Positions 21,560 to 36,000 of a DNA stretch of 64,000 nt are shown here, in pieces. This DNA comes from Blastomussa wellsi (taxonomy: Eukaryota; Cnidaria; Anthozoa; Scleractinia; Plerogyridae), in contig OX393569.1 in NCBI GenBank assembly GCA_947652115.1, positions 8,996,139-9,060,138 on the forward strand, given 5' to 3'. The notes below the pieces were generated by a model, which saw nothing but the letters and a program-made list of their open reading frames with translations, was not told where the DNA came from and did no database searches. Within the stretch, counting starts at the first letter, position 1. Each line of letters starts with the position of its first letter. Both the position numbers and the translations under genes were made by a program.

Positions 21560-24500
21560 GATTTCTCCAAGCCTCGATTTCTCGAACTTTCAAACAACTC
21601 GAACCCAAAGTCGCTTCTCGACTCGGATTCACATCAAACACTGCAATTTTACCCCTGATTTCTCGAAACTATTTTTTCGCTTTCTCTGGAGGTTCTAAAA
21701 ATCAAGATTCCACTGTAAAGAAAACACAAAACAGAAAAATCTCTGTACAAATTTTATCCATTCAAATACAGCCATATACATCATGTTTCAAGGACTAGAT
21801 TTCCGAGTGTTAAACACAGCATGACTAGATAGATTAAAACTAGTAGCAAACGTGGCTTCATTTGATGAAACCGACGTGACAAATGGACTACATAACCAAT
21901 TCCTCGAGAGTATGCACACGCGGCACGCACTACTTATCACGGAAAAGAGCAGTTTTCAATTGAGTGTCGTGATACTAAAACGAAAGCTATCACTCTGGCC
22001 AATCACAGAAGACACGCCAATCAAAACTTAGCAAATACACGTAGCTGGCTTAAAGCTCGGTAAAACGTACGCACGCCAGTCACTATTGGTTTTACTTCTG
22101 ATTGGTCGAGGAAGTGGCGCGATTTTTTTTAACCAATCACTAAGCGTAGTAATGCAGAACCACAGCAAACTCGAATTACTTTCGGCACTCAAGTAAAAAT
22201 CGCTCTTAATACTATTACTTGTTTTGTTAGTTAAAAATGCATGCCTCTACAACTGATGCAGTAGATAATGGATAACTATCGTCCCAGTTATAAACCAGGA
22301 CAGGATGCAATATTTGGACTGTTTTGCGCGTGTGTGCGACACCCTCTAAGGAGCTAAACTCCTATCTTGCTCTACGATAATTCGCTGTTAGAGTGGCTTA
22401 TGATGACAGCTGTAGTAAACTAATTCAGTAGCACTTGTATTTAGTAACACCACGGCAAGTATGTGACGACTACTGCTTGGTTTGCTCCACTGAGGCACAC
22501 GGACACGACTCCACGGTCTCATACCTTACTGACTTAATCAGATGGACAAAGTAGACTTAGCTTTCAAATGCAAATTAAGCAAAAATTTTGCCTGCTAGCG
22601 GTAAAAAAATGATAAGGATTATGAATCAAGGCCCAAATATACGGTACAACATTGTACAAGAGTACACAAAGAATGCGACGTGTTCTCTACCCCTCTCGAT
22701 ACTATCATGATATATTGGGCGCAACAGACTCCGCGTAATGATGTACGTGTCCGGGCTTTAAGAAGCTTTCAGCGTCACAAATCTTGCCTGGTGTATCTTC
22801 TAACACTGCCTACACAGTAATAGTGTCTATTGTAGCTAACTCGCCAAGGTGAAACTTAACGCTTCTGTCCTACGCGCGGCACCAAGCACTACAAATAAAG
22901 ATCGCGACATATACAAATCATCACGTTCTGTATCAAGATTTCTCTCAAAGTTTTGAACGATTTTAAGAAACCTTTGAAAATATATACTTACTCTCCTTTT
23001 TTGAATAAAATACGTTCAATAATCTCTTATCACAAACTTGTTTTCCCGCGTAATACAGTCAACAAATAAAATCGCGCCTCGTAAAACACTTGTCGCTAGT
23101 GAATTATAGTATCCAATATTTAAAATTTAGTTTAAAAAAACTCCTTGTTGTGTTGACTATTTTAGGCAGGAAAACGATAAGTACAAACGTGTGGTAGAAG
23201 ATAAATTTGTTATAAAATTACGTATATGAATGGTCTTACGTTTAAAAATCTGCTACCTACTATCGGCACTCTTTACAAGCAATACTGGTAATAATCTAAC
23301 TAGTCAAATAAAGTTCACCGGGGTTGTTATTGGCCTCCTTTGCAAGCGTTACTCGAGTCGTCACGCAAGACAACGTTGCGTGACATCCCCAAAGAGGCTA
23401 AAGCTGTCGCCTGAGTACTGTTCATCATCATGTCTATTTTATAAGCAGGCTTCTTCGTTTAAAAAAAACAAGGATTTTAAAATTCATATTAAAGATCAGA
23501 TTAGCCGGTCTTTCGAATTATTAAAGGAACGCATTCTACACGTTCTGCAATCATATTTTAAAATGCAAAAAAGAAACGAACCGTACAGTCAGTAAAATTG
23601 AAAACATGATATTGGGTTTTATTCTTGCAGCAAGGACTTGTTTAATAGCAATGACACAAAGTTTAGGTAGCCACAGCGCATTCCCCTCAAAGGAATAAAG
23701 ACACCCCCTATAAAGTTGGCGTTGTAAGAATTGTAAGAATTTGCTCTTCTTGCTCAGTGCGCTAAAGAAATGGATTTGGCGACAAGGTGCTATCTTTGAT
23801 AATACCTAGCCTTTCCTTGGTATTTTTTCTGTTGAAACGATATACGGGAGACTCCCTTCTTTCGAAAACCATTTGAGTTACACATGTAGAAAATAGTAAA
23901 GAACGGCTAAACTTGACTTTTTTTCTACGAGGCTATTTCAATATAAAAGCGAATTAAGGTGTACATTCTCGATTCCTCTTTTTTTCAGTCAGTAGAACGA
24001 AAATTCGATTGGTTCTTTAGAGTTGTCATTTCAGTGGGATAAATGTCTTTCTGTGTAACACAATTGGTGCTGATGTATTATAAACATGTATCACGTATAC
24101 GAATCGCCAAATGACAATAAAATGCGAATAAATTTTAAGAAATAATAGATTATTACAGTAGAAACATAACGGACAAGAATAAATATAGAGTACTCGATTT
24201 CTTTGTGAGTACGCATTCAATTTGGTGAATCAATTTCTTCTTTTTGTATCAGCCAGTCCCCTAGTGATTGGCTCGCTCTACTTCGTCAAGCCCTGATCAT
24301 TTTGTTAGAAACATTCAAGTACTTCAAATCTGTTTGAAAAAATGACCGAAAATAAACATAACCTTATTTTCTCGTCAATAACAATATGAATAATTTAAAT
24401 GACCAGGACCTAACTTGAACATCACCTAACTTGGCGGTTTGTTTCGCCACTTTTATAAATATCTACTGCAGTTGATATTTGATAACTTATTAGAGTGGCA

Positions 24501-26735
24501 AAACTTTCTTTCCACATTCTTGGCTGTGCGTGGCGCATGCTCACGAATAAAATCTCTTGGATTTATTATTATTTTTTCTTTTGAGAAAACTTAAATAACT
24601 TCACTCGTACGTCGTCTCACTAAAACACTAGAAGTGCACTATTTTTTGCTTGGTTCTCGCTGTTCCGTCACTTATAAAGTGGCATAGCAAGTGATAATAA
24701 ATTCCCTCACAATATCAGCGATGAAATGCTGATGTCTAAGTTTTCTCAAAGTAACAAGGAGCAGATGAAAGCAAATGCGGCGAGCAAAACGTTTATGTCA
24801 TCTTTGGGAATGAGAATCACCATTCTTGGTGCGTTTTAAGGAAAATACGATAAAAGGTCACAACAACAACAACAAGATTACTTTGTTTTGTAAAGGAGAT
24901 GAATTTACAAATAGGTAGAGAAAACGGAACCTGTAAAACGGAACCTGTTTTCCCGAATGATTGGAACTGTGTCTCGTTGCTTTCATCTGCTCCTCGCAAA
25001 AAAAGTCAGTTTTTGAAACTGACAAACAAAAATACACATTTTTCATACAACAAAACAGATCAGGTAAAAAAGAAAACCAAACGTATTAGAGAGTGACATT
25101 TGATGCCATTTACATACACAGAATAACGAATGCTTTGGGGGCGTGAGAGAACAGCTAACCATGTTTCCTAGTCCTATGACAATACACTGTAGTTAAACTT
25201 GATACCCAAATATACCTTAACTATTCCATGTCTTACTTTGTGCAGAACCGTGCTTTTATCTATTTCACATGCGTTAACCTGCAGATTCTACGTTAACGCG
25301 GGCGTGACCGTTCCTTTTTAATCTACAAATCACACTAAGCCAAAACTATATCTAGTTGCCATATGTCTTCAACGTCAAAAATTGAAGGAATTTTCAAGAT
25401 GAACACCTTTGCACCACAACGAAGAAAACAGTTTCGTTTGTGGCACTGGGAGGTCAGACGTACATAAATGTTTTCGACGCCGATTTTTCGAAATGTTGCG
25501 TTTGAAGTTTTGTCATCCATTCTGTTCTCTTGCTCGGCTGTCGCTTTTCAAATACTATTTGAGTTTCATTTATACAATAAAAACAACCTTCCAACTTGCA
25601 GCATGTCAACGGTTTTGAAAATTCCTTGAATTTTAAAAGTAACACGAGCTAATCACGTGCAGATCATGTGCTTGTGTTTCAGGAATCAAACAATATGACA
25701 CTGAGTCGCGGTGCATCTGGACTCTGGATTGGGAGTCGGGTTCATTTTTTTCACTCATATTTTCTAACAATAAAATTGGCTGTGATAACTGCCAAACAAA
25801 AACAACCTTCCTATACCATGTCCAAAAAAAGCCGCTTTAAACTATTATTGTGATTCTAAATCTAAGAAAAACCTTACACCTTAATTACAGAAACCAAATA
25901 TTCATATATCTACAACTACTTGAAATTATGAATTTAACCATTAAAATTTTTCCCGAACTTCTTGCAAACTCTAAGTGGGAATAACATTTGGATTTGAGAC
26001 GCCTCTGAATCGAGTCAATGTAGTTTTGTACCTTACGGGGACGACTTCAAAAGCAGAATTCTGACCTTGACAGCTGACCAGGGTTTCAGGAAGAGGCCTA
26101 AACAGGAACCAAGATAAAACAGCATCACGATGGCCACAATAAAACAAAATGAGAAACATTTATTTCGAAATGACCAAAGAAACAAAATTGACCGACTCCA
26201 GGCTAGTCTCCCGAAAATTAGTGTTCCGATCTCTAAGTGACCCCCGACCCTTCACCCGACCCGTCACCGCTGAGTCCGACCGATTTCGTAACTCGTTCCA
26301 GACCTATTAAACTACATGTGCTTATTTTTTCGAGCGAGTCGCATGCACTGAGTTGGTAAAACCGGGTAAAATGTTCAAATTCATCACGTACCACTGCCTC
26401 TTTAGTGTCTAACGGCAATCTAGAACAAAGAAGAAAACACAAAGATAAGGCAAGTAAGTAAAAATGTTTCGGTATATACATACAAAGCATTAGGGGGGCT
26501 GAGAGATTGTGCATTTATCGCTCGGCTACCTGACGTCAAACGTCAAAGCAGCAGTTCTAGTGCCAAGTTGTTAAAGCTCGTTTAGAAATATTTATAACGT
26601 CTGAATAGAGCTAGCGTAAAATAAACTAGAACATTAAACTTTAAGACTGCGAAAATTGTATGGAGGGAGACCTAACAGTCGTCTGACTAAGCCGTCTGAC
26701 GTACAGCTTCGTTGTTTTCATGTTGCTTTATCTCT
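21560..26735. other. Intergenic, no recognised gene
   Basis: AT-rich sequence with only short open frames, none with a recognisable domain or splice-linked partner. A small hairpin lies at 23360-23384 (GTCACGCAA, 7-base loop, TTGCGTGAC). Confidence 0.5.
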
Positions 26736-26884
26736 AAAAAAAAGATTTGTATTGTTTTACTTTCTCTCATGGCACAAATGTGTAAAGTTTGCCATCAGAA
26801 AACTACAAACATTGCTTCACTCATTTCCACTTTGTGCTTGCCCATCGGGCAACCTCCAATAATAATGCACCTATCAATGTCAAT

Positions 26885-27243
26885 GCTGTCACAGGCGGCC
26901 CATACGTTGTATGTGATTTACATTACATTATGTAAGAGAATATATGAGAAAAGTTCGAAAATTACCCTACATTCTTCATGTGGAAAGGAATGCAAATAAA
27001 AATGACTTATTTGCTTCGCTTTACTCGTAGGCAAAACCTCAGAAGGTAAACTCGCCTAAATGTCTTTAAATCAACTCCAGGACAACAGAGACATCAAAAT
27101 AACGTAAGGAAAACACAAGGTAAGTCATTTATTTGCATTCCTTTCCACATGTAGAATTTAGGACAATTTTCGAACTTTTCTCATATATTCTCTTACATAA
27201 TGTCATGTAAATCACATACAACGTATGGGCCGCCTGTGATGCT
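26885..27243. mobile_element. Foldback with about 120 bp arms
   Basis: The left arm, about 26885-27013 (gctgtcacaggcggcccata, tatgagaaaagttcgaaaat), and the right arm, 27120-27243, are reverse complements with few mismatches. The loop is about 105 bases. Confidence 0.88.
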
Positions 27244-27246
27244 GTC

Positions 27247-27785
27247 CACGTTTCCACTCATTCTAGTTATGATGCTGACGCCAACCAACTACTTAAAGAA
27301 TTAGGCTGGGACAATTTAGAAACTCGTCGTCAAAAACTGAAGGCTGAGATGGTCTATAAGTCCTTAAATGGCCTTGCACCCAATTATATGTCCTCGAAAT
27401 TCATTCAGAGGAGTGATGTGATTACTTCTTACAATTTGCGTGATTCTGATAATAAGCTGGCTATTCCCTTGCCACGTACCAACTGTTACAAAAACGGCTT
27501 TGCCAATACTGGTGCAGTTCTCTGGAACAGTCTACCCTCGGCTGCTAGGCAAGCAATATCTCTGACTAATTTCCGACGATTGCTAATTAATTCTGACACG
27601 GCATTCATGTAAAACAGGCTTTAATTTAGTTTACTTTCTTTAATAGTTATAGTCATATTTTAAATTATAGAAGATTAACCTGTATACATAGTTTTTCGTA
27701 AATAAGTTGTAGCTTTTATATTAAATTATTATTGCCTAATGTATTTTACCGTGTTTAAATAAAGATGATGATGATGATGATGATC
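27247..27785 (+). mobile_element. 3' end of a CR1/L2-like non-LTR retrotransposon
   Basis: An open frame through 27612 reads as the C-terminal part of a LINE reverse-transcriptase ORF: LLKELGWDNLETRR, MVYKSLNGLAPNYM, YNLRDSDNKLAIPLP, GAVLWNSLPSAAR, then a stop. A 3' UTR follows with AATAAA, then a (GATGAT)n tail at 27765-27783, which is the usual 3' microsatellite of this type of element. The copy is 5'-truncated and starts at the edge of a foldback arm. Confidence 0.85.
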
Positions 27786-27788
27786 ATG

Positions 27789-27999
27789 CAGGGGGGGAGG
27801 GGAGTGCGGGCATAGGGTGGCGAACTGAGCTGAGGTTTTCTGTTCAATTGCCCGGCCCCAGGGCAATTATAGATGGTCAAAAGAGTCACTAAAAGTCAAT
27901 AAAATGTTGCTTGAAATGCCAATAAAACAGTCAAAAGTCCCCACTACGGGACAATAACTACTGTCAAATTCCCCACCTATGCCTGCACTCCCCCTGCGG
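27789..27999. mobile_element. Small GC-rich TIR element
   Basis: CAGGGGGGGAGGGGAGTGCG at the left is matched in reverse by the right end (cctatgcctgcactccccct). The inside has ttgcccggccccagggcaa, a short palindrome. Confidence 0.6.
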
Positions 28000-28729
28000 G
28001 ATTTACATTGATAGGTGCATAAGGCGCAAGCCCAAACAATCATTTCACTAGTCCCAGGCTATCGGATAGCCTTTTTGTCGCATCCTGATACTGTGGCTAT
28101 TGGGTGGAGCCGTGAAGTTGCTATTGCTGTGTCAAAATCGCAATTAGTAACACGATTCATGTATTATTTTTGAAAGCTAAGGGACAGTGAATACAATATT
28201 TTGTTGATTATTTTAGATTTAAATTCTAATACCAGTGAAGACCTGTACAGGAATACTGAACATGCAATAAGTTACATTTTGGTTTTGCCCGCAAGCTACT
28301 TGAAATTCGATTTTACCTATAACTGTTCCCACTGAAACTAAAGAATATTCATTCAGTTTATCTGAATGCGGTTTAACAAAGTACTGAGTGATGAAAAAAC
28401 AGAAACTTTAAATGTTATTTAACGTAAACTTGTTCTCAAATCAGGATTACACCATCTAGCACGACCAGCACTCACTGCGAATAACAAACTGATTGTTTTA
28501 AAGTAATTCAAAACAATACCTTCAAGCTTCCTTTTACATTGAATAACTTGTAGAGGTAAAATTAATAGGTTTATAATAAAAGCTGTTTCTGTACTGTACA
28601 AACGGCAATTGCAAGAGATAAAAGATTACCTATGAAAACATTGCAGAAGAGTTTTGAATGTTGATGCACACACTGCATGGGACCAACCCAATTCAGTGCA
28701 TAGCAATTTAAATTTTAGAATCAATCGCA

Positions 28730-29345
28730 GGCCTGAAAAATGAGAGTGGGTGTGCTGCCCGGATCGCCAAATCTAGACCCTACCTATTTCAGACCAATGC
28801 ATGCCATTTTCCACACCCATTTTCAGACCTGGCCTCAAAAATCCATACCCGTTTCCAGGCCTGACCTTGAAAATATACACCCGCTTTACACCCGCTAGGT
28901 AAAATTTAGAAGGAATGATATATTTAATCTATTTTTCTTTCTCTCTCATCAGTTACTCGCCCCAGTTGCTGAGAAGAAAAATATGTTTATAAGCTTTCAT
29001 AAATGTTCCCCCAAAAATCAGACCATAATAAGCCAAAATCTATACCTGTTTTCAGACCAAAACGGCTCGAAAACCATACCCTTTGGGGCGGCACACACCT
29101 ATATACCTAATATAGGGGAGTAGCCCCCTCCCCGGGAATAACATGCTGCACATGTTTGGCATCATGTTGCAACACATTGGATGATGTTGGATCAAGTTCT
29201 TTTTTCTCGCAACATTTTGTATGTTGCATGATGTTGTATTATTTTGGTCATGTTCATGCAACAGTCGCACTGAAGCATATACACTAGTTTGATTTGCTAT
29301 ATCAAAGTGCAATCCAACATGTTGCAACATACATGCATTGCAACA
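28730..29345. repeat. Dispersed low-complexity repeats near the Musashi 3' end
   Basis: The first part (28730-29110) repeats phrases such as cagacctggcctcaaaaat and catacccgtttccaggcctg. The second part (29120-29345) is dense in the motif caacatgttgc and its variants in both orientations. No gene is seen. Confidence 0.5.
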
Positions 29346-29626
29346 GGATAGCCAGTGTGCAACATGTTGTGAATAACAATGTTTCACTATATTTCATTGA
29401 AATTTTGCATGCATTTGGCCAGCTCCTCTACATCTCACATGATCCAGTAATGTTGTGATATGTTGTGTTGAAAGGTGACATCTGTTTGCCCAGGACCTTA
29501 AAGAGGTTCTTAAAACAAGAAATTGACTAACTGAGAATTTATGAGGCCAAAAGTTCCACTGCATTAGAGAAAGCAAAGTTTAAATTTCTTAAAAGTATTA
29601 AATACTTACAATGATGCACTCCTCCG

Positions 29627-32600
29627 TCAGAACTGTCAAAATAAATTGGAATATTAATTAATGGATTGGATTGCATTATGATTTGAGAATACTGCTACCC
29701 ACTTTGTTTTGGTGCCAAAAACAACTCAATTTATTTTTGATCCTTTTCTTTGAGTTTGGTATTTACACAAGTATAGTTCAAAACAATTGGTAATTTACAT
29801 TTTTAGGTGTTTTAAAGGACGAGAGGAGGCATCTAGCATTCAAGGTAACGTGTTAAGTTTATGTTTATTTACGAAAAGGTTAATTTTATGATAAATGCAT
29901 ATGGTACTATTTTATGAATATGACATGAAGTGGTTTCAGGTTTTTTGATGGTTTAATATTTAAAGCAGAATTTGATTCCTCTGTTACTGTTATTGAACCA
30001 GCTTTAAAGGGAAACCAAGCAAACCATAAAAGTTTTAAAGGAGGAGCAAAGTACGTGTTATATTTGGTTGCTCAAGCTAAAAGAGTGTTACAATATCTTA
30101 CCGTTATAGCATGCCCAAAGCCTGCAGGCTGTGGGCTGGTTGCCGTATACCCCAGACCATCTGCTGAAGTGTTTGCAGCAGAGTTGATATAACTGCTAAG
30201 GTCCTGAACAGGTCCTGGACTTGTGGCAGCTGTGGCAAATGCTCTTGACACTGGAGAGGGTGGGGGTGGGCCAAATGCCTGAGTATGGTAGTTCATACCT
30301 GTTTATGAATTATGTACAACTATTATCAATTCAGTCTTACATTCTATCTTTTATATTTTGTTTGTTCTTACGTTGTGTTGAGCACTGTGTTTTCATCAAA
30401 TAAATCAAATAAATGGACATGTTAATTTGTGTAAGTAGTAGTTTTTCTATGCCTTTGCAAGTATAAACTATTTAAGGTGTTTTATAAGTAGTATTTTTTC
30501 TGTAAGTAACATATTTTCTCCCTGTGGTTAACCCATTGACTCTTGGAGATTTTTGAAAAAAACCTGTTTTTTAGACATTTTGAACAATTTCTAGTCAGTT
30601 ATAGTCTAAATATGCTTCAAATTGATCCAAAATGCATTTGCAGGATGAAGGCATGCCAGCTTTTTCACTAGTACTGCATTTAACGATATTTTAGCTCGGG
30701 GTATGCGCACAAATCAAAATTTTGTTTTTGGACGAGAAAGTGACCCACCTCTTTAGGCTTTTCGATTTCTTTATTTTATTTTTCGCTTTTCCTTTCTCCT
30801 TTCCTTGTATCTTTTTTATGCTTTTGTTGGCCTTTTACTGGGCTTGCTTTCGGTTCAAGAATTGCCACAAAAGCATCATTGAGACGGGAAACTCAGCATG
30901 GAGTAGCCAAGGGTAAGTGAGGGAAATTTTCCTCCTAGTTTTTGGTGGAAAATTCTAAGCGTTTTCCTGCATATTTCAAGCTCCATTGGCCCAATCAATA
31001 TCATCTGGGTATCATTGGAAAGCTTGTTCCCTTATGTAGAACTGGGATAAATGGGATTCCTATTTTGGTCAAAGCTGATGACATCAGAAGCGTAACAAAG
31101 GTCAAGGTCTGTCACGGCCGGTTATGGCCGGTTTAGGAGTCAATGTGTTAAATTGTAAACAACTAACTTATTTTGCAGGTAGTGTATTATAAGTATGTTG
31201 TTGTTGTTGTCAATGGTATTACGTAACCAATTTGTGCCGAATAAAGAATAAATAAAAAAATAACATAACATAATGGGCCAGCCTACGAGCTGCTGTCTGT
31301 AGAGAAAAATGCACACTGTAGGGTACAAACCAGTGCAGAAAGATGCAGAAAGATGGTAATAAAATATAAAGAAAGGAATGTCAAATACTGAATATAGCCA
31401 AAATTATAAATCACTTACACTGAGGAAACCTTGTTTATGTATTTGACTTTTCTTATAACAGTAGATGTGTTAATTAATGTACCTTGGTAGTCAGCGTAAT
31501 CCTGCATGGCGGGGTTAACTTGTGGGATATCAGGTGGTCTATTAGGTCCTGAACGTCCTCCCTGGCTATTTATGGTAGCATATTCAGCGTAGTATTGACC
31601 TCCTGGTGTCCGCCCCCTCTGATCAGGAGGGCTCATATAACCAGCAGGGTAACCTGTGAAACCTTGAAAGCATGATGATTAAATTGTTAGTTTTTAACAC
31701 CAGCAACAAAACTAACTCGACACTGCTACCTGTATTGCTTACAATAACTCCACATGCTCAATGAATTTGGAGTTTAACTCACCAAGCATCCCTGGATAGT
31801 TTCCCATATAACCTCGACCTTTGCCTCTCACTTGCCTGTTTTGTGCCGCAAATGCTGCAGCAGCTGCAGCTGCAGCTGGGCTGTACCCACCTGATCATAG
31901 AAGAAAAAGTACTTGTATAACCAGGGTGAGACAAAATTCAAAAACTTAGCTTGCCCTTTGAGCAAGCTGTAATTTCATCTTACTAGCCAAAATCTCAGAA
32001 GTCAGCTGGGCTGAAAAATATCATTTTAATTGATTTAAGTTGCTTCAATTTACATGTTACTTTACCGTAAGAAAAGATTTGTATTATTTCACTTTCTCTC
32101 ATGAACTGTCTCCTAAAGCAAAATGACCAAAAGTTTTCCATCAGGAAAAACCCAGTACCACCAACAGCAACGACATTGCTTCACTCATGTCCACTTCATG
32201 CTTTCTCGTTTGGCAACCTGTGATAAGGAAACGCTAGCCCGTCTGATCATTTCACTAGTCTCAGGCTATCAGACAGGGCTACAAATACCAGGGCTACAAA
32301 TACCAGTTGGACATCAGAGAATGGCCGACCAAAATTTTCCAATGTCCCATTAAATCCCAACTACATGTATGGTTGTGAGAGGTGCGGTGGCCTAATGGTT
32401 AGGGCACTCGTCTCCGGATCGAGCAGTCTGGGCTCAAGCCCTAGCCAGGGACATTGTGTTGTGTTCTTGGGCAAGACACTTTACTCTCACAGTGCCTCTC
32501 TCCATCCAGGTGTATAAATGGGTACCAGCAAATTTACTGCTGGGGGGTAACCCTGTGATGGACTAGCATCCCATCCAGGGGGAGTAGAAATACTCCTAGT

Positions 32601-33059
32601 TGCTTCATGCTACGGAAACCGGGATAAGCGCCGGTCTGATTTGCCTTTGCAACGCATTATCATGCAATACTGTAAGATGATGTCCAACCTCGCAGCGTTT
32701 TTGTTCGTTCATTATGGTGATTTAGTCTGACACATGTCCTTTCACTGAAGAAAAATTATTTACAGTGGTGCTGATAACTACCCAGGGAAGTTAACTAATA
32801 AATGTGCTTTAACCTGTTGTGCTTAAGCTATCTTTTTCATGCTTAAATATTTGAGCCATCCCTCCCCCCTTTATTTAGAATTTTGCATGAATTTACTAGC
32901 CAAGATGGAAAAACTACATGTGCATACCAGATTAAGGACCAGGAGCTGTGGTTGTTAAATGTGAGGAAGTCCAATGCCAAGTCCTATCCTACCTCCAATA
33001 CTTAACAATTATTCCACGAGCGCGCGTTGGATATGAGATGGTAGATAGCAATCAATACA

Positions 33060-33093
<34 letters not shown>

Positions 33094-36000
33094 TTTTATC
33101 AAAAACGCCCAAAAATATTGTAAAAACATTGCGAAAAATGCATTCTTTTGCGTGTACACCTAACATATTTGTACATCAATGGTATACAAGCTCATATACC
33201 ATTGCCTCTAAACCAATCGAAACTCAGGAAATGCAATATACCCTATCTAGTTTTTAATAATAATGTACATGGGTCCCAAGCAGGCTACTTATGGGAAGTA
33301 AAAATTACCAACAGTAATTATGCAACAGTGCTTCATGTAATTAATTTAACCCATTAATCAACAGTGACATCATAGTACATGTACCTGGAAATGGATAGCT
33401 ACCAAAACCTGGACCAAAACTGGATGGAGCAAAACCACGAGGAAACCCAGGGGCAAAGGGATTGTACACTGTGAAAAACAGTAAGTTGATGTTAGTAGTG
33501 TTGCAACAATAATTATGGTTATGTTAGATATTCAGTGGAATTCTGTTTATCTAAAGGCTAATAAAAGTATTCGAGAAAAAAAGAGAGTAATTTTCAGTAG
33601 CACCTTGGAAGGCGAAGGGTGGTTTCTATTTCATCTTGTTGCCAGTTTGGATGCTGTGAAATGCCTACAGGTGCTGCCTAGGTACTGTAGATTTTTGTTT
33701 GCACCCTCAACATTGATGTAGTTTGTTCTTTGTTTCAGTGTCTATTTATCAGGGGCGTTACAGAGTTGATTTACAACTGAGATGGGTTAATTGTAGCAGG
33801 GTTGTTAGATTTACATGTTCCTTAGAATTAAGAAAACCACTGAGCTTTTGTTCACAGCATGGGGTGGCCATAATTATACCTTGATTAATTTATGCAAAGG
33901 GACATAATTTATAGACCTGGGTCCAGTTTTGAAGTCTGATTAGTGCTAACCCGGGGTTAAATTTTAATCCGGGTCTATTTCTTTTGTTCAAAAGCATTTT
34001 CTCCAAAAATTTTCCCTATTCTTTTTAGAGCATCCAATCATCAAATTTTAGACAAAGAGAATTAAACTGAATTTGCTTTTTAGTGCAGAATGCACTGTTG
34101 TGATGGTTTAGCACTTGGGGGTTTTCTGCTAAACGACTAACACAATAATTTGCCAAAGCATTATGGTGTAAACGTTAATAGCTAATTAATTAGTCAATAT
34201 CAATTAATTATTCTTGTGAAAAGGGGTAGGGGGTGGGGAGAAACTGATGGTGTGCATCCGGTAAATTGGATGCCAATCTGTGTTACTTCTATACCAGAAA
34301 GGTATACATGTATATTTGTTTTGGAACACCCTCTGCTTTCCTTGTGGTAGTACTCTTTGTAGAACAAAGCATGTTGCTCTCAATGCTTGCGTAGAAGATT
34401 TGTCTGTGTAACTGGTCTGGAAAGAGATTGCTTTCCCCTTGGTCAGCGGTCGGGAATGATGGACTGTAACATCACATGCTTTTTCTTCAGGGTACAATAC
34501 AATGTTGTGGGACACGTGTATCCTAAGCCCGTCGCTGGGCCATTTGATAATTAATATTTGCACTCCACTCTCAATATCGTCTCAGCCATTGCCTAACTCA
34601 GCTTGTTAGGCTATTTTTAACAGGTTATACTGTTGCTATGGTAACCAGGAATGTCACGACAGTTAGCACAACTTGTTCACCAACAATGAGGCTTTTGTTT
34701 GATACCATTATTGTATCGTTAACTGATAAAGAGCGGTAGTACTGACCCAACAAAGTATTAAAGCTTGAGTGTGCTGGGAAGTATTGTGAGCCACCTTAAT
34801 ATATCATGAAATCTGATGCTTTGTGTTGAAAATCAGCCATGCAGAGAAACAGTATCATGGTATAACATTTGCAAGAAAAACAAAAGTATAATATTACATA
34901 TAAACAAAAGTATTGTGTTAGCATTGTTAAGAAAAGGCTAAGAACCATGTTTTCATGTTTAAACGTGTATTAAGATATTATCTTTTGTCAGTCCCATTGC
35001 ATTCTGCACTATCCTTTGAGGTAAACTTTTATATCTGAATTCAAATTTTGCACTTACCCTAGCTTTGAACAACCCGGCCCTGGTGTTAATATGCACCCAG
35101 TGTTTGGAATGGCATTTATTCAAGAAAAAATGGTAAAGAAAGGGATAGAACAATACTTACAGAACCCTCGCCCAGCTAAGGTTCTGCCTGCCCTTCCACG
35201 CCCACCTTGCAAACTTTGCATCACTTCTCTTGGTTGTGCTTTCTTAACCTCCGTCTGCAAAGAAATCTCACTAGCTATTATTAGTGTTTTCCCCACGAGT
35301 ATCTAATTATCATTTGTATTGTTTTTAGTTTTGCAAATTAATTTGCTTCTTGATTTGTTGAAACCTTTCACACCACTTGTCCAAGCAGAAGTAGCACCAA
35401 ACCCAATTGTGAATCACTCATGTGTTGTGGCGGTTTCATGTATATTTACTTTGAGTTTCGACTTGTTTATTGAATTACCAGTGTCATTTAGTGATTGGTC
35501 AAAGTGATTACTTTGGGTGTGGTGTTACAGCACAAAAACTGCTCTATCACAAAAGAAATTAAATGTGAATTTAATTAAATTGACAGTAAAATTAAACTCA
35601 GAGTAATTTTTACTCAATGTGTGGTTCCAGAAAATATCCATACCCCCACCACGGAGGGAATTTCAGGTAAGACCCCACACTTCTCCGGAATTTCCATTTT
35701 TGCAAAGAAAAATCAACCCCCCACCCCTCCGGAATTTCCAAAAGTATTTTATATACCCCCTACACCCTCTGGAAAATAACCTTTTTAACAGAAATTGTGC
35801 AAAATGTTCTCAGTGTTGGACCAAACATGACTGTTGTGAATAACCAATCGATCGGAACACATTTGAAAACTAAATAAATTGTTACAGACAATACAGACAT
35901 TTCCTCAACCATACAGACAAAATATTTGGTAACTACTTGTTTTATTACTTTGATGTATAATCATCCATCCCTTTTCATTCCATTTGCTAGAAAACTACTT

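Larger units (their letters stand above)
26740..28100. repeat. Nested repeat cluster
   Basis: An older dispersed repeat starts at 26740 (agatttgtattgttttactt) and resumes at about 28020 (caatcatttcactagtccca). Its uninterrupted relative is 32065-32280. The gap holds a foldback (26885-27243), the LINE 3' end (27247-27785) and a small TIR element (27789-27999). Inverted 15-base motifs, ATGCACCTATCAATG at 26865 and its complement at 28006, mark the edges of the inserted block. Confidence 0.7.

Noticed and set aside
23230..23595. 121-codon open frame as a gene
   Set aside because: Contains a small hairpin repeat and no recognisable domain; composition is like its AT-rich surroundings.
32378..32450. 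Functional tRNA-Arg gene
   Set aside because: A and B boxes are recognisable, but the acceptor stem does not close and the sequence continues into a shared SINE body.
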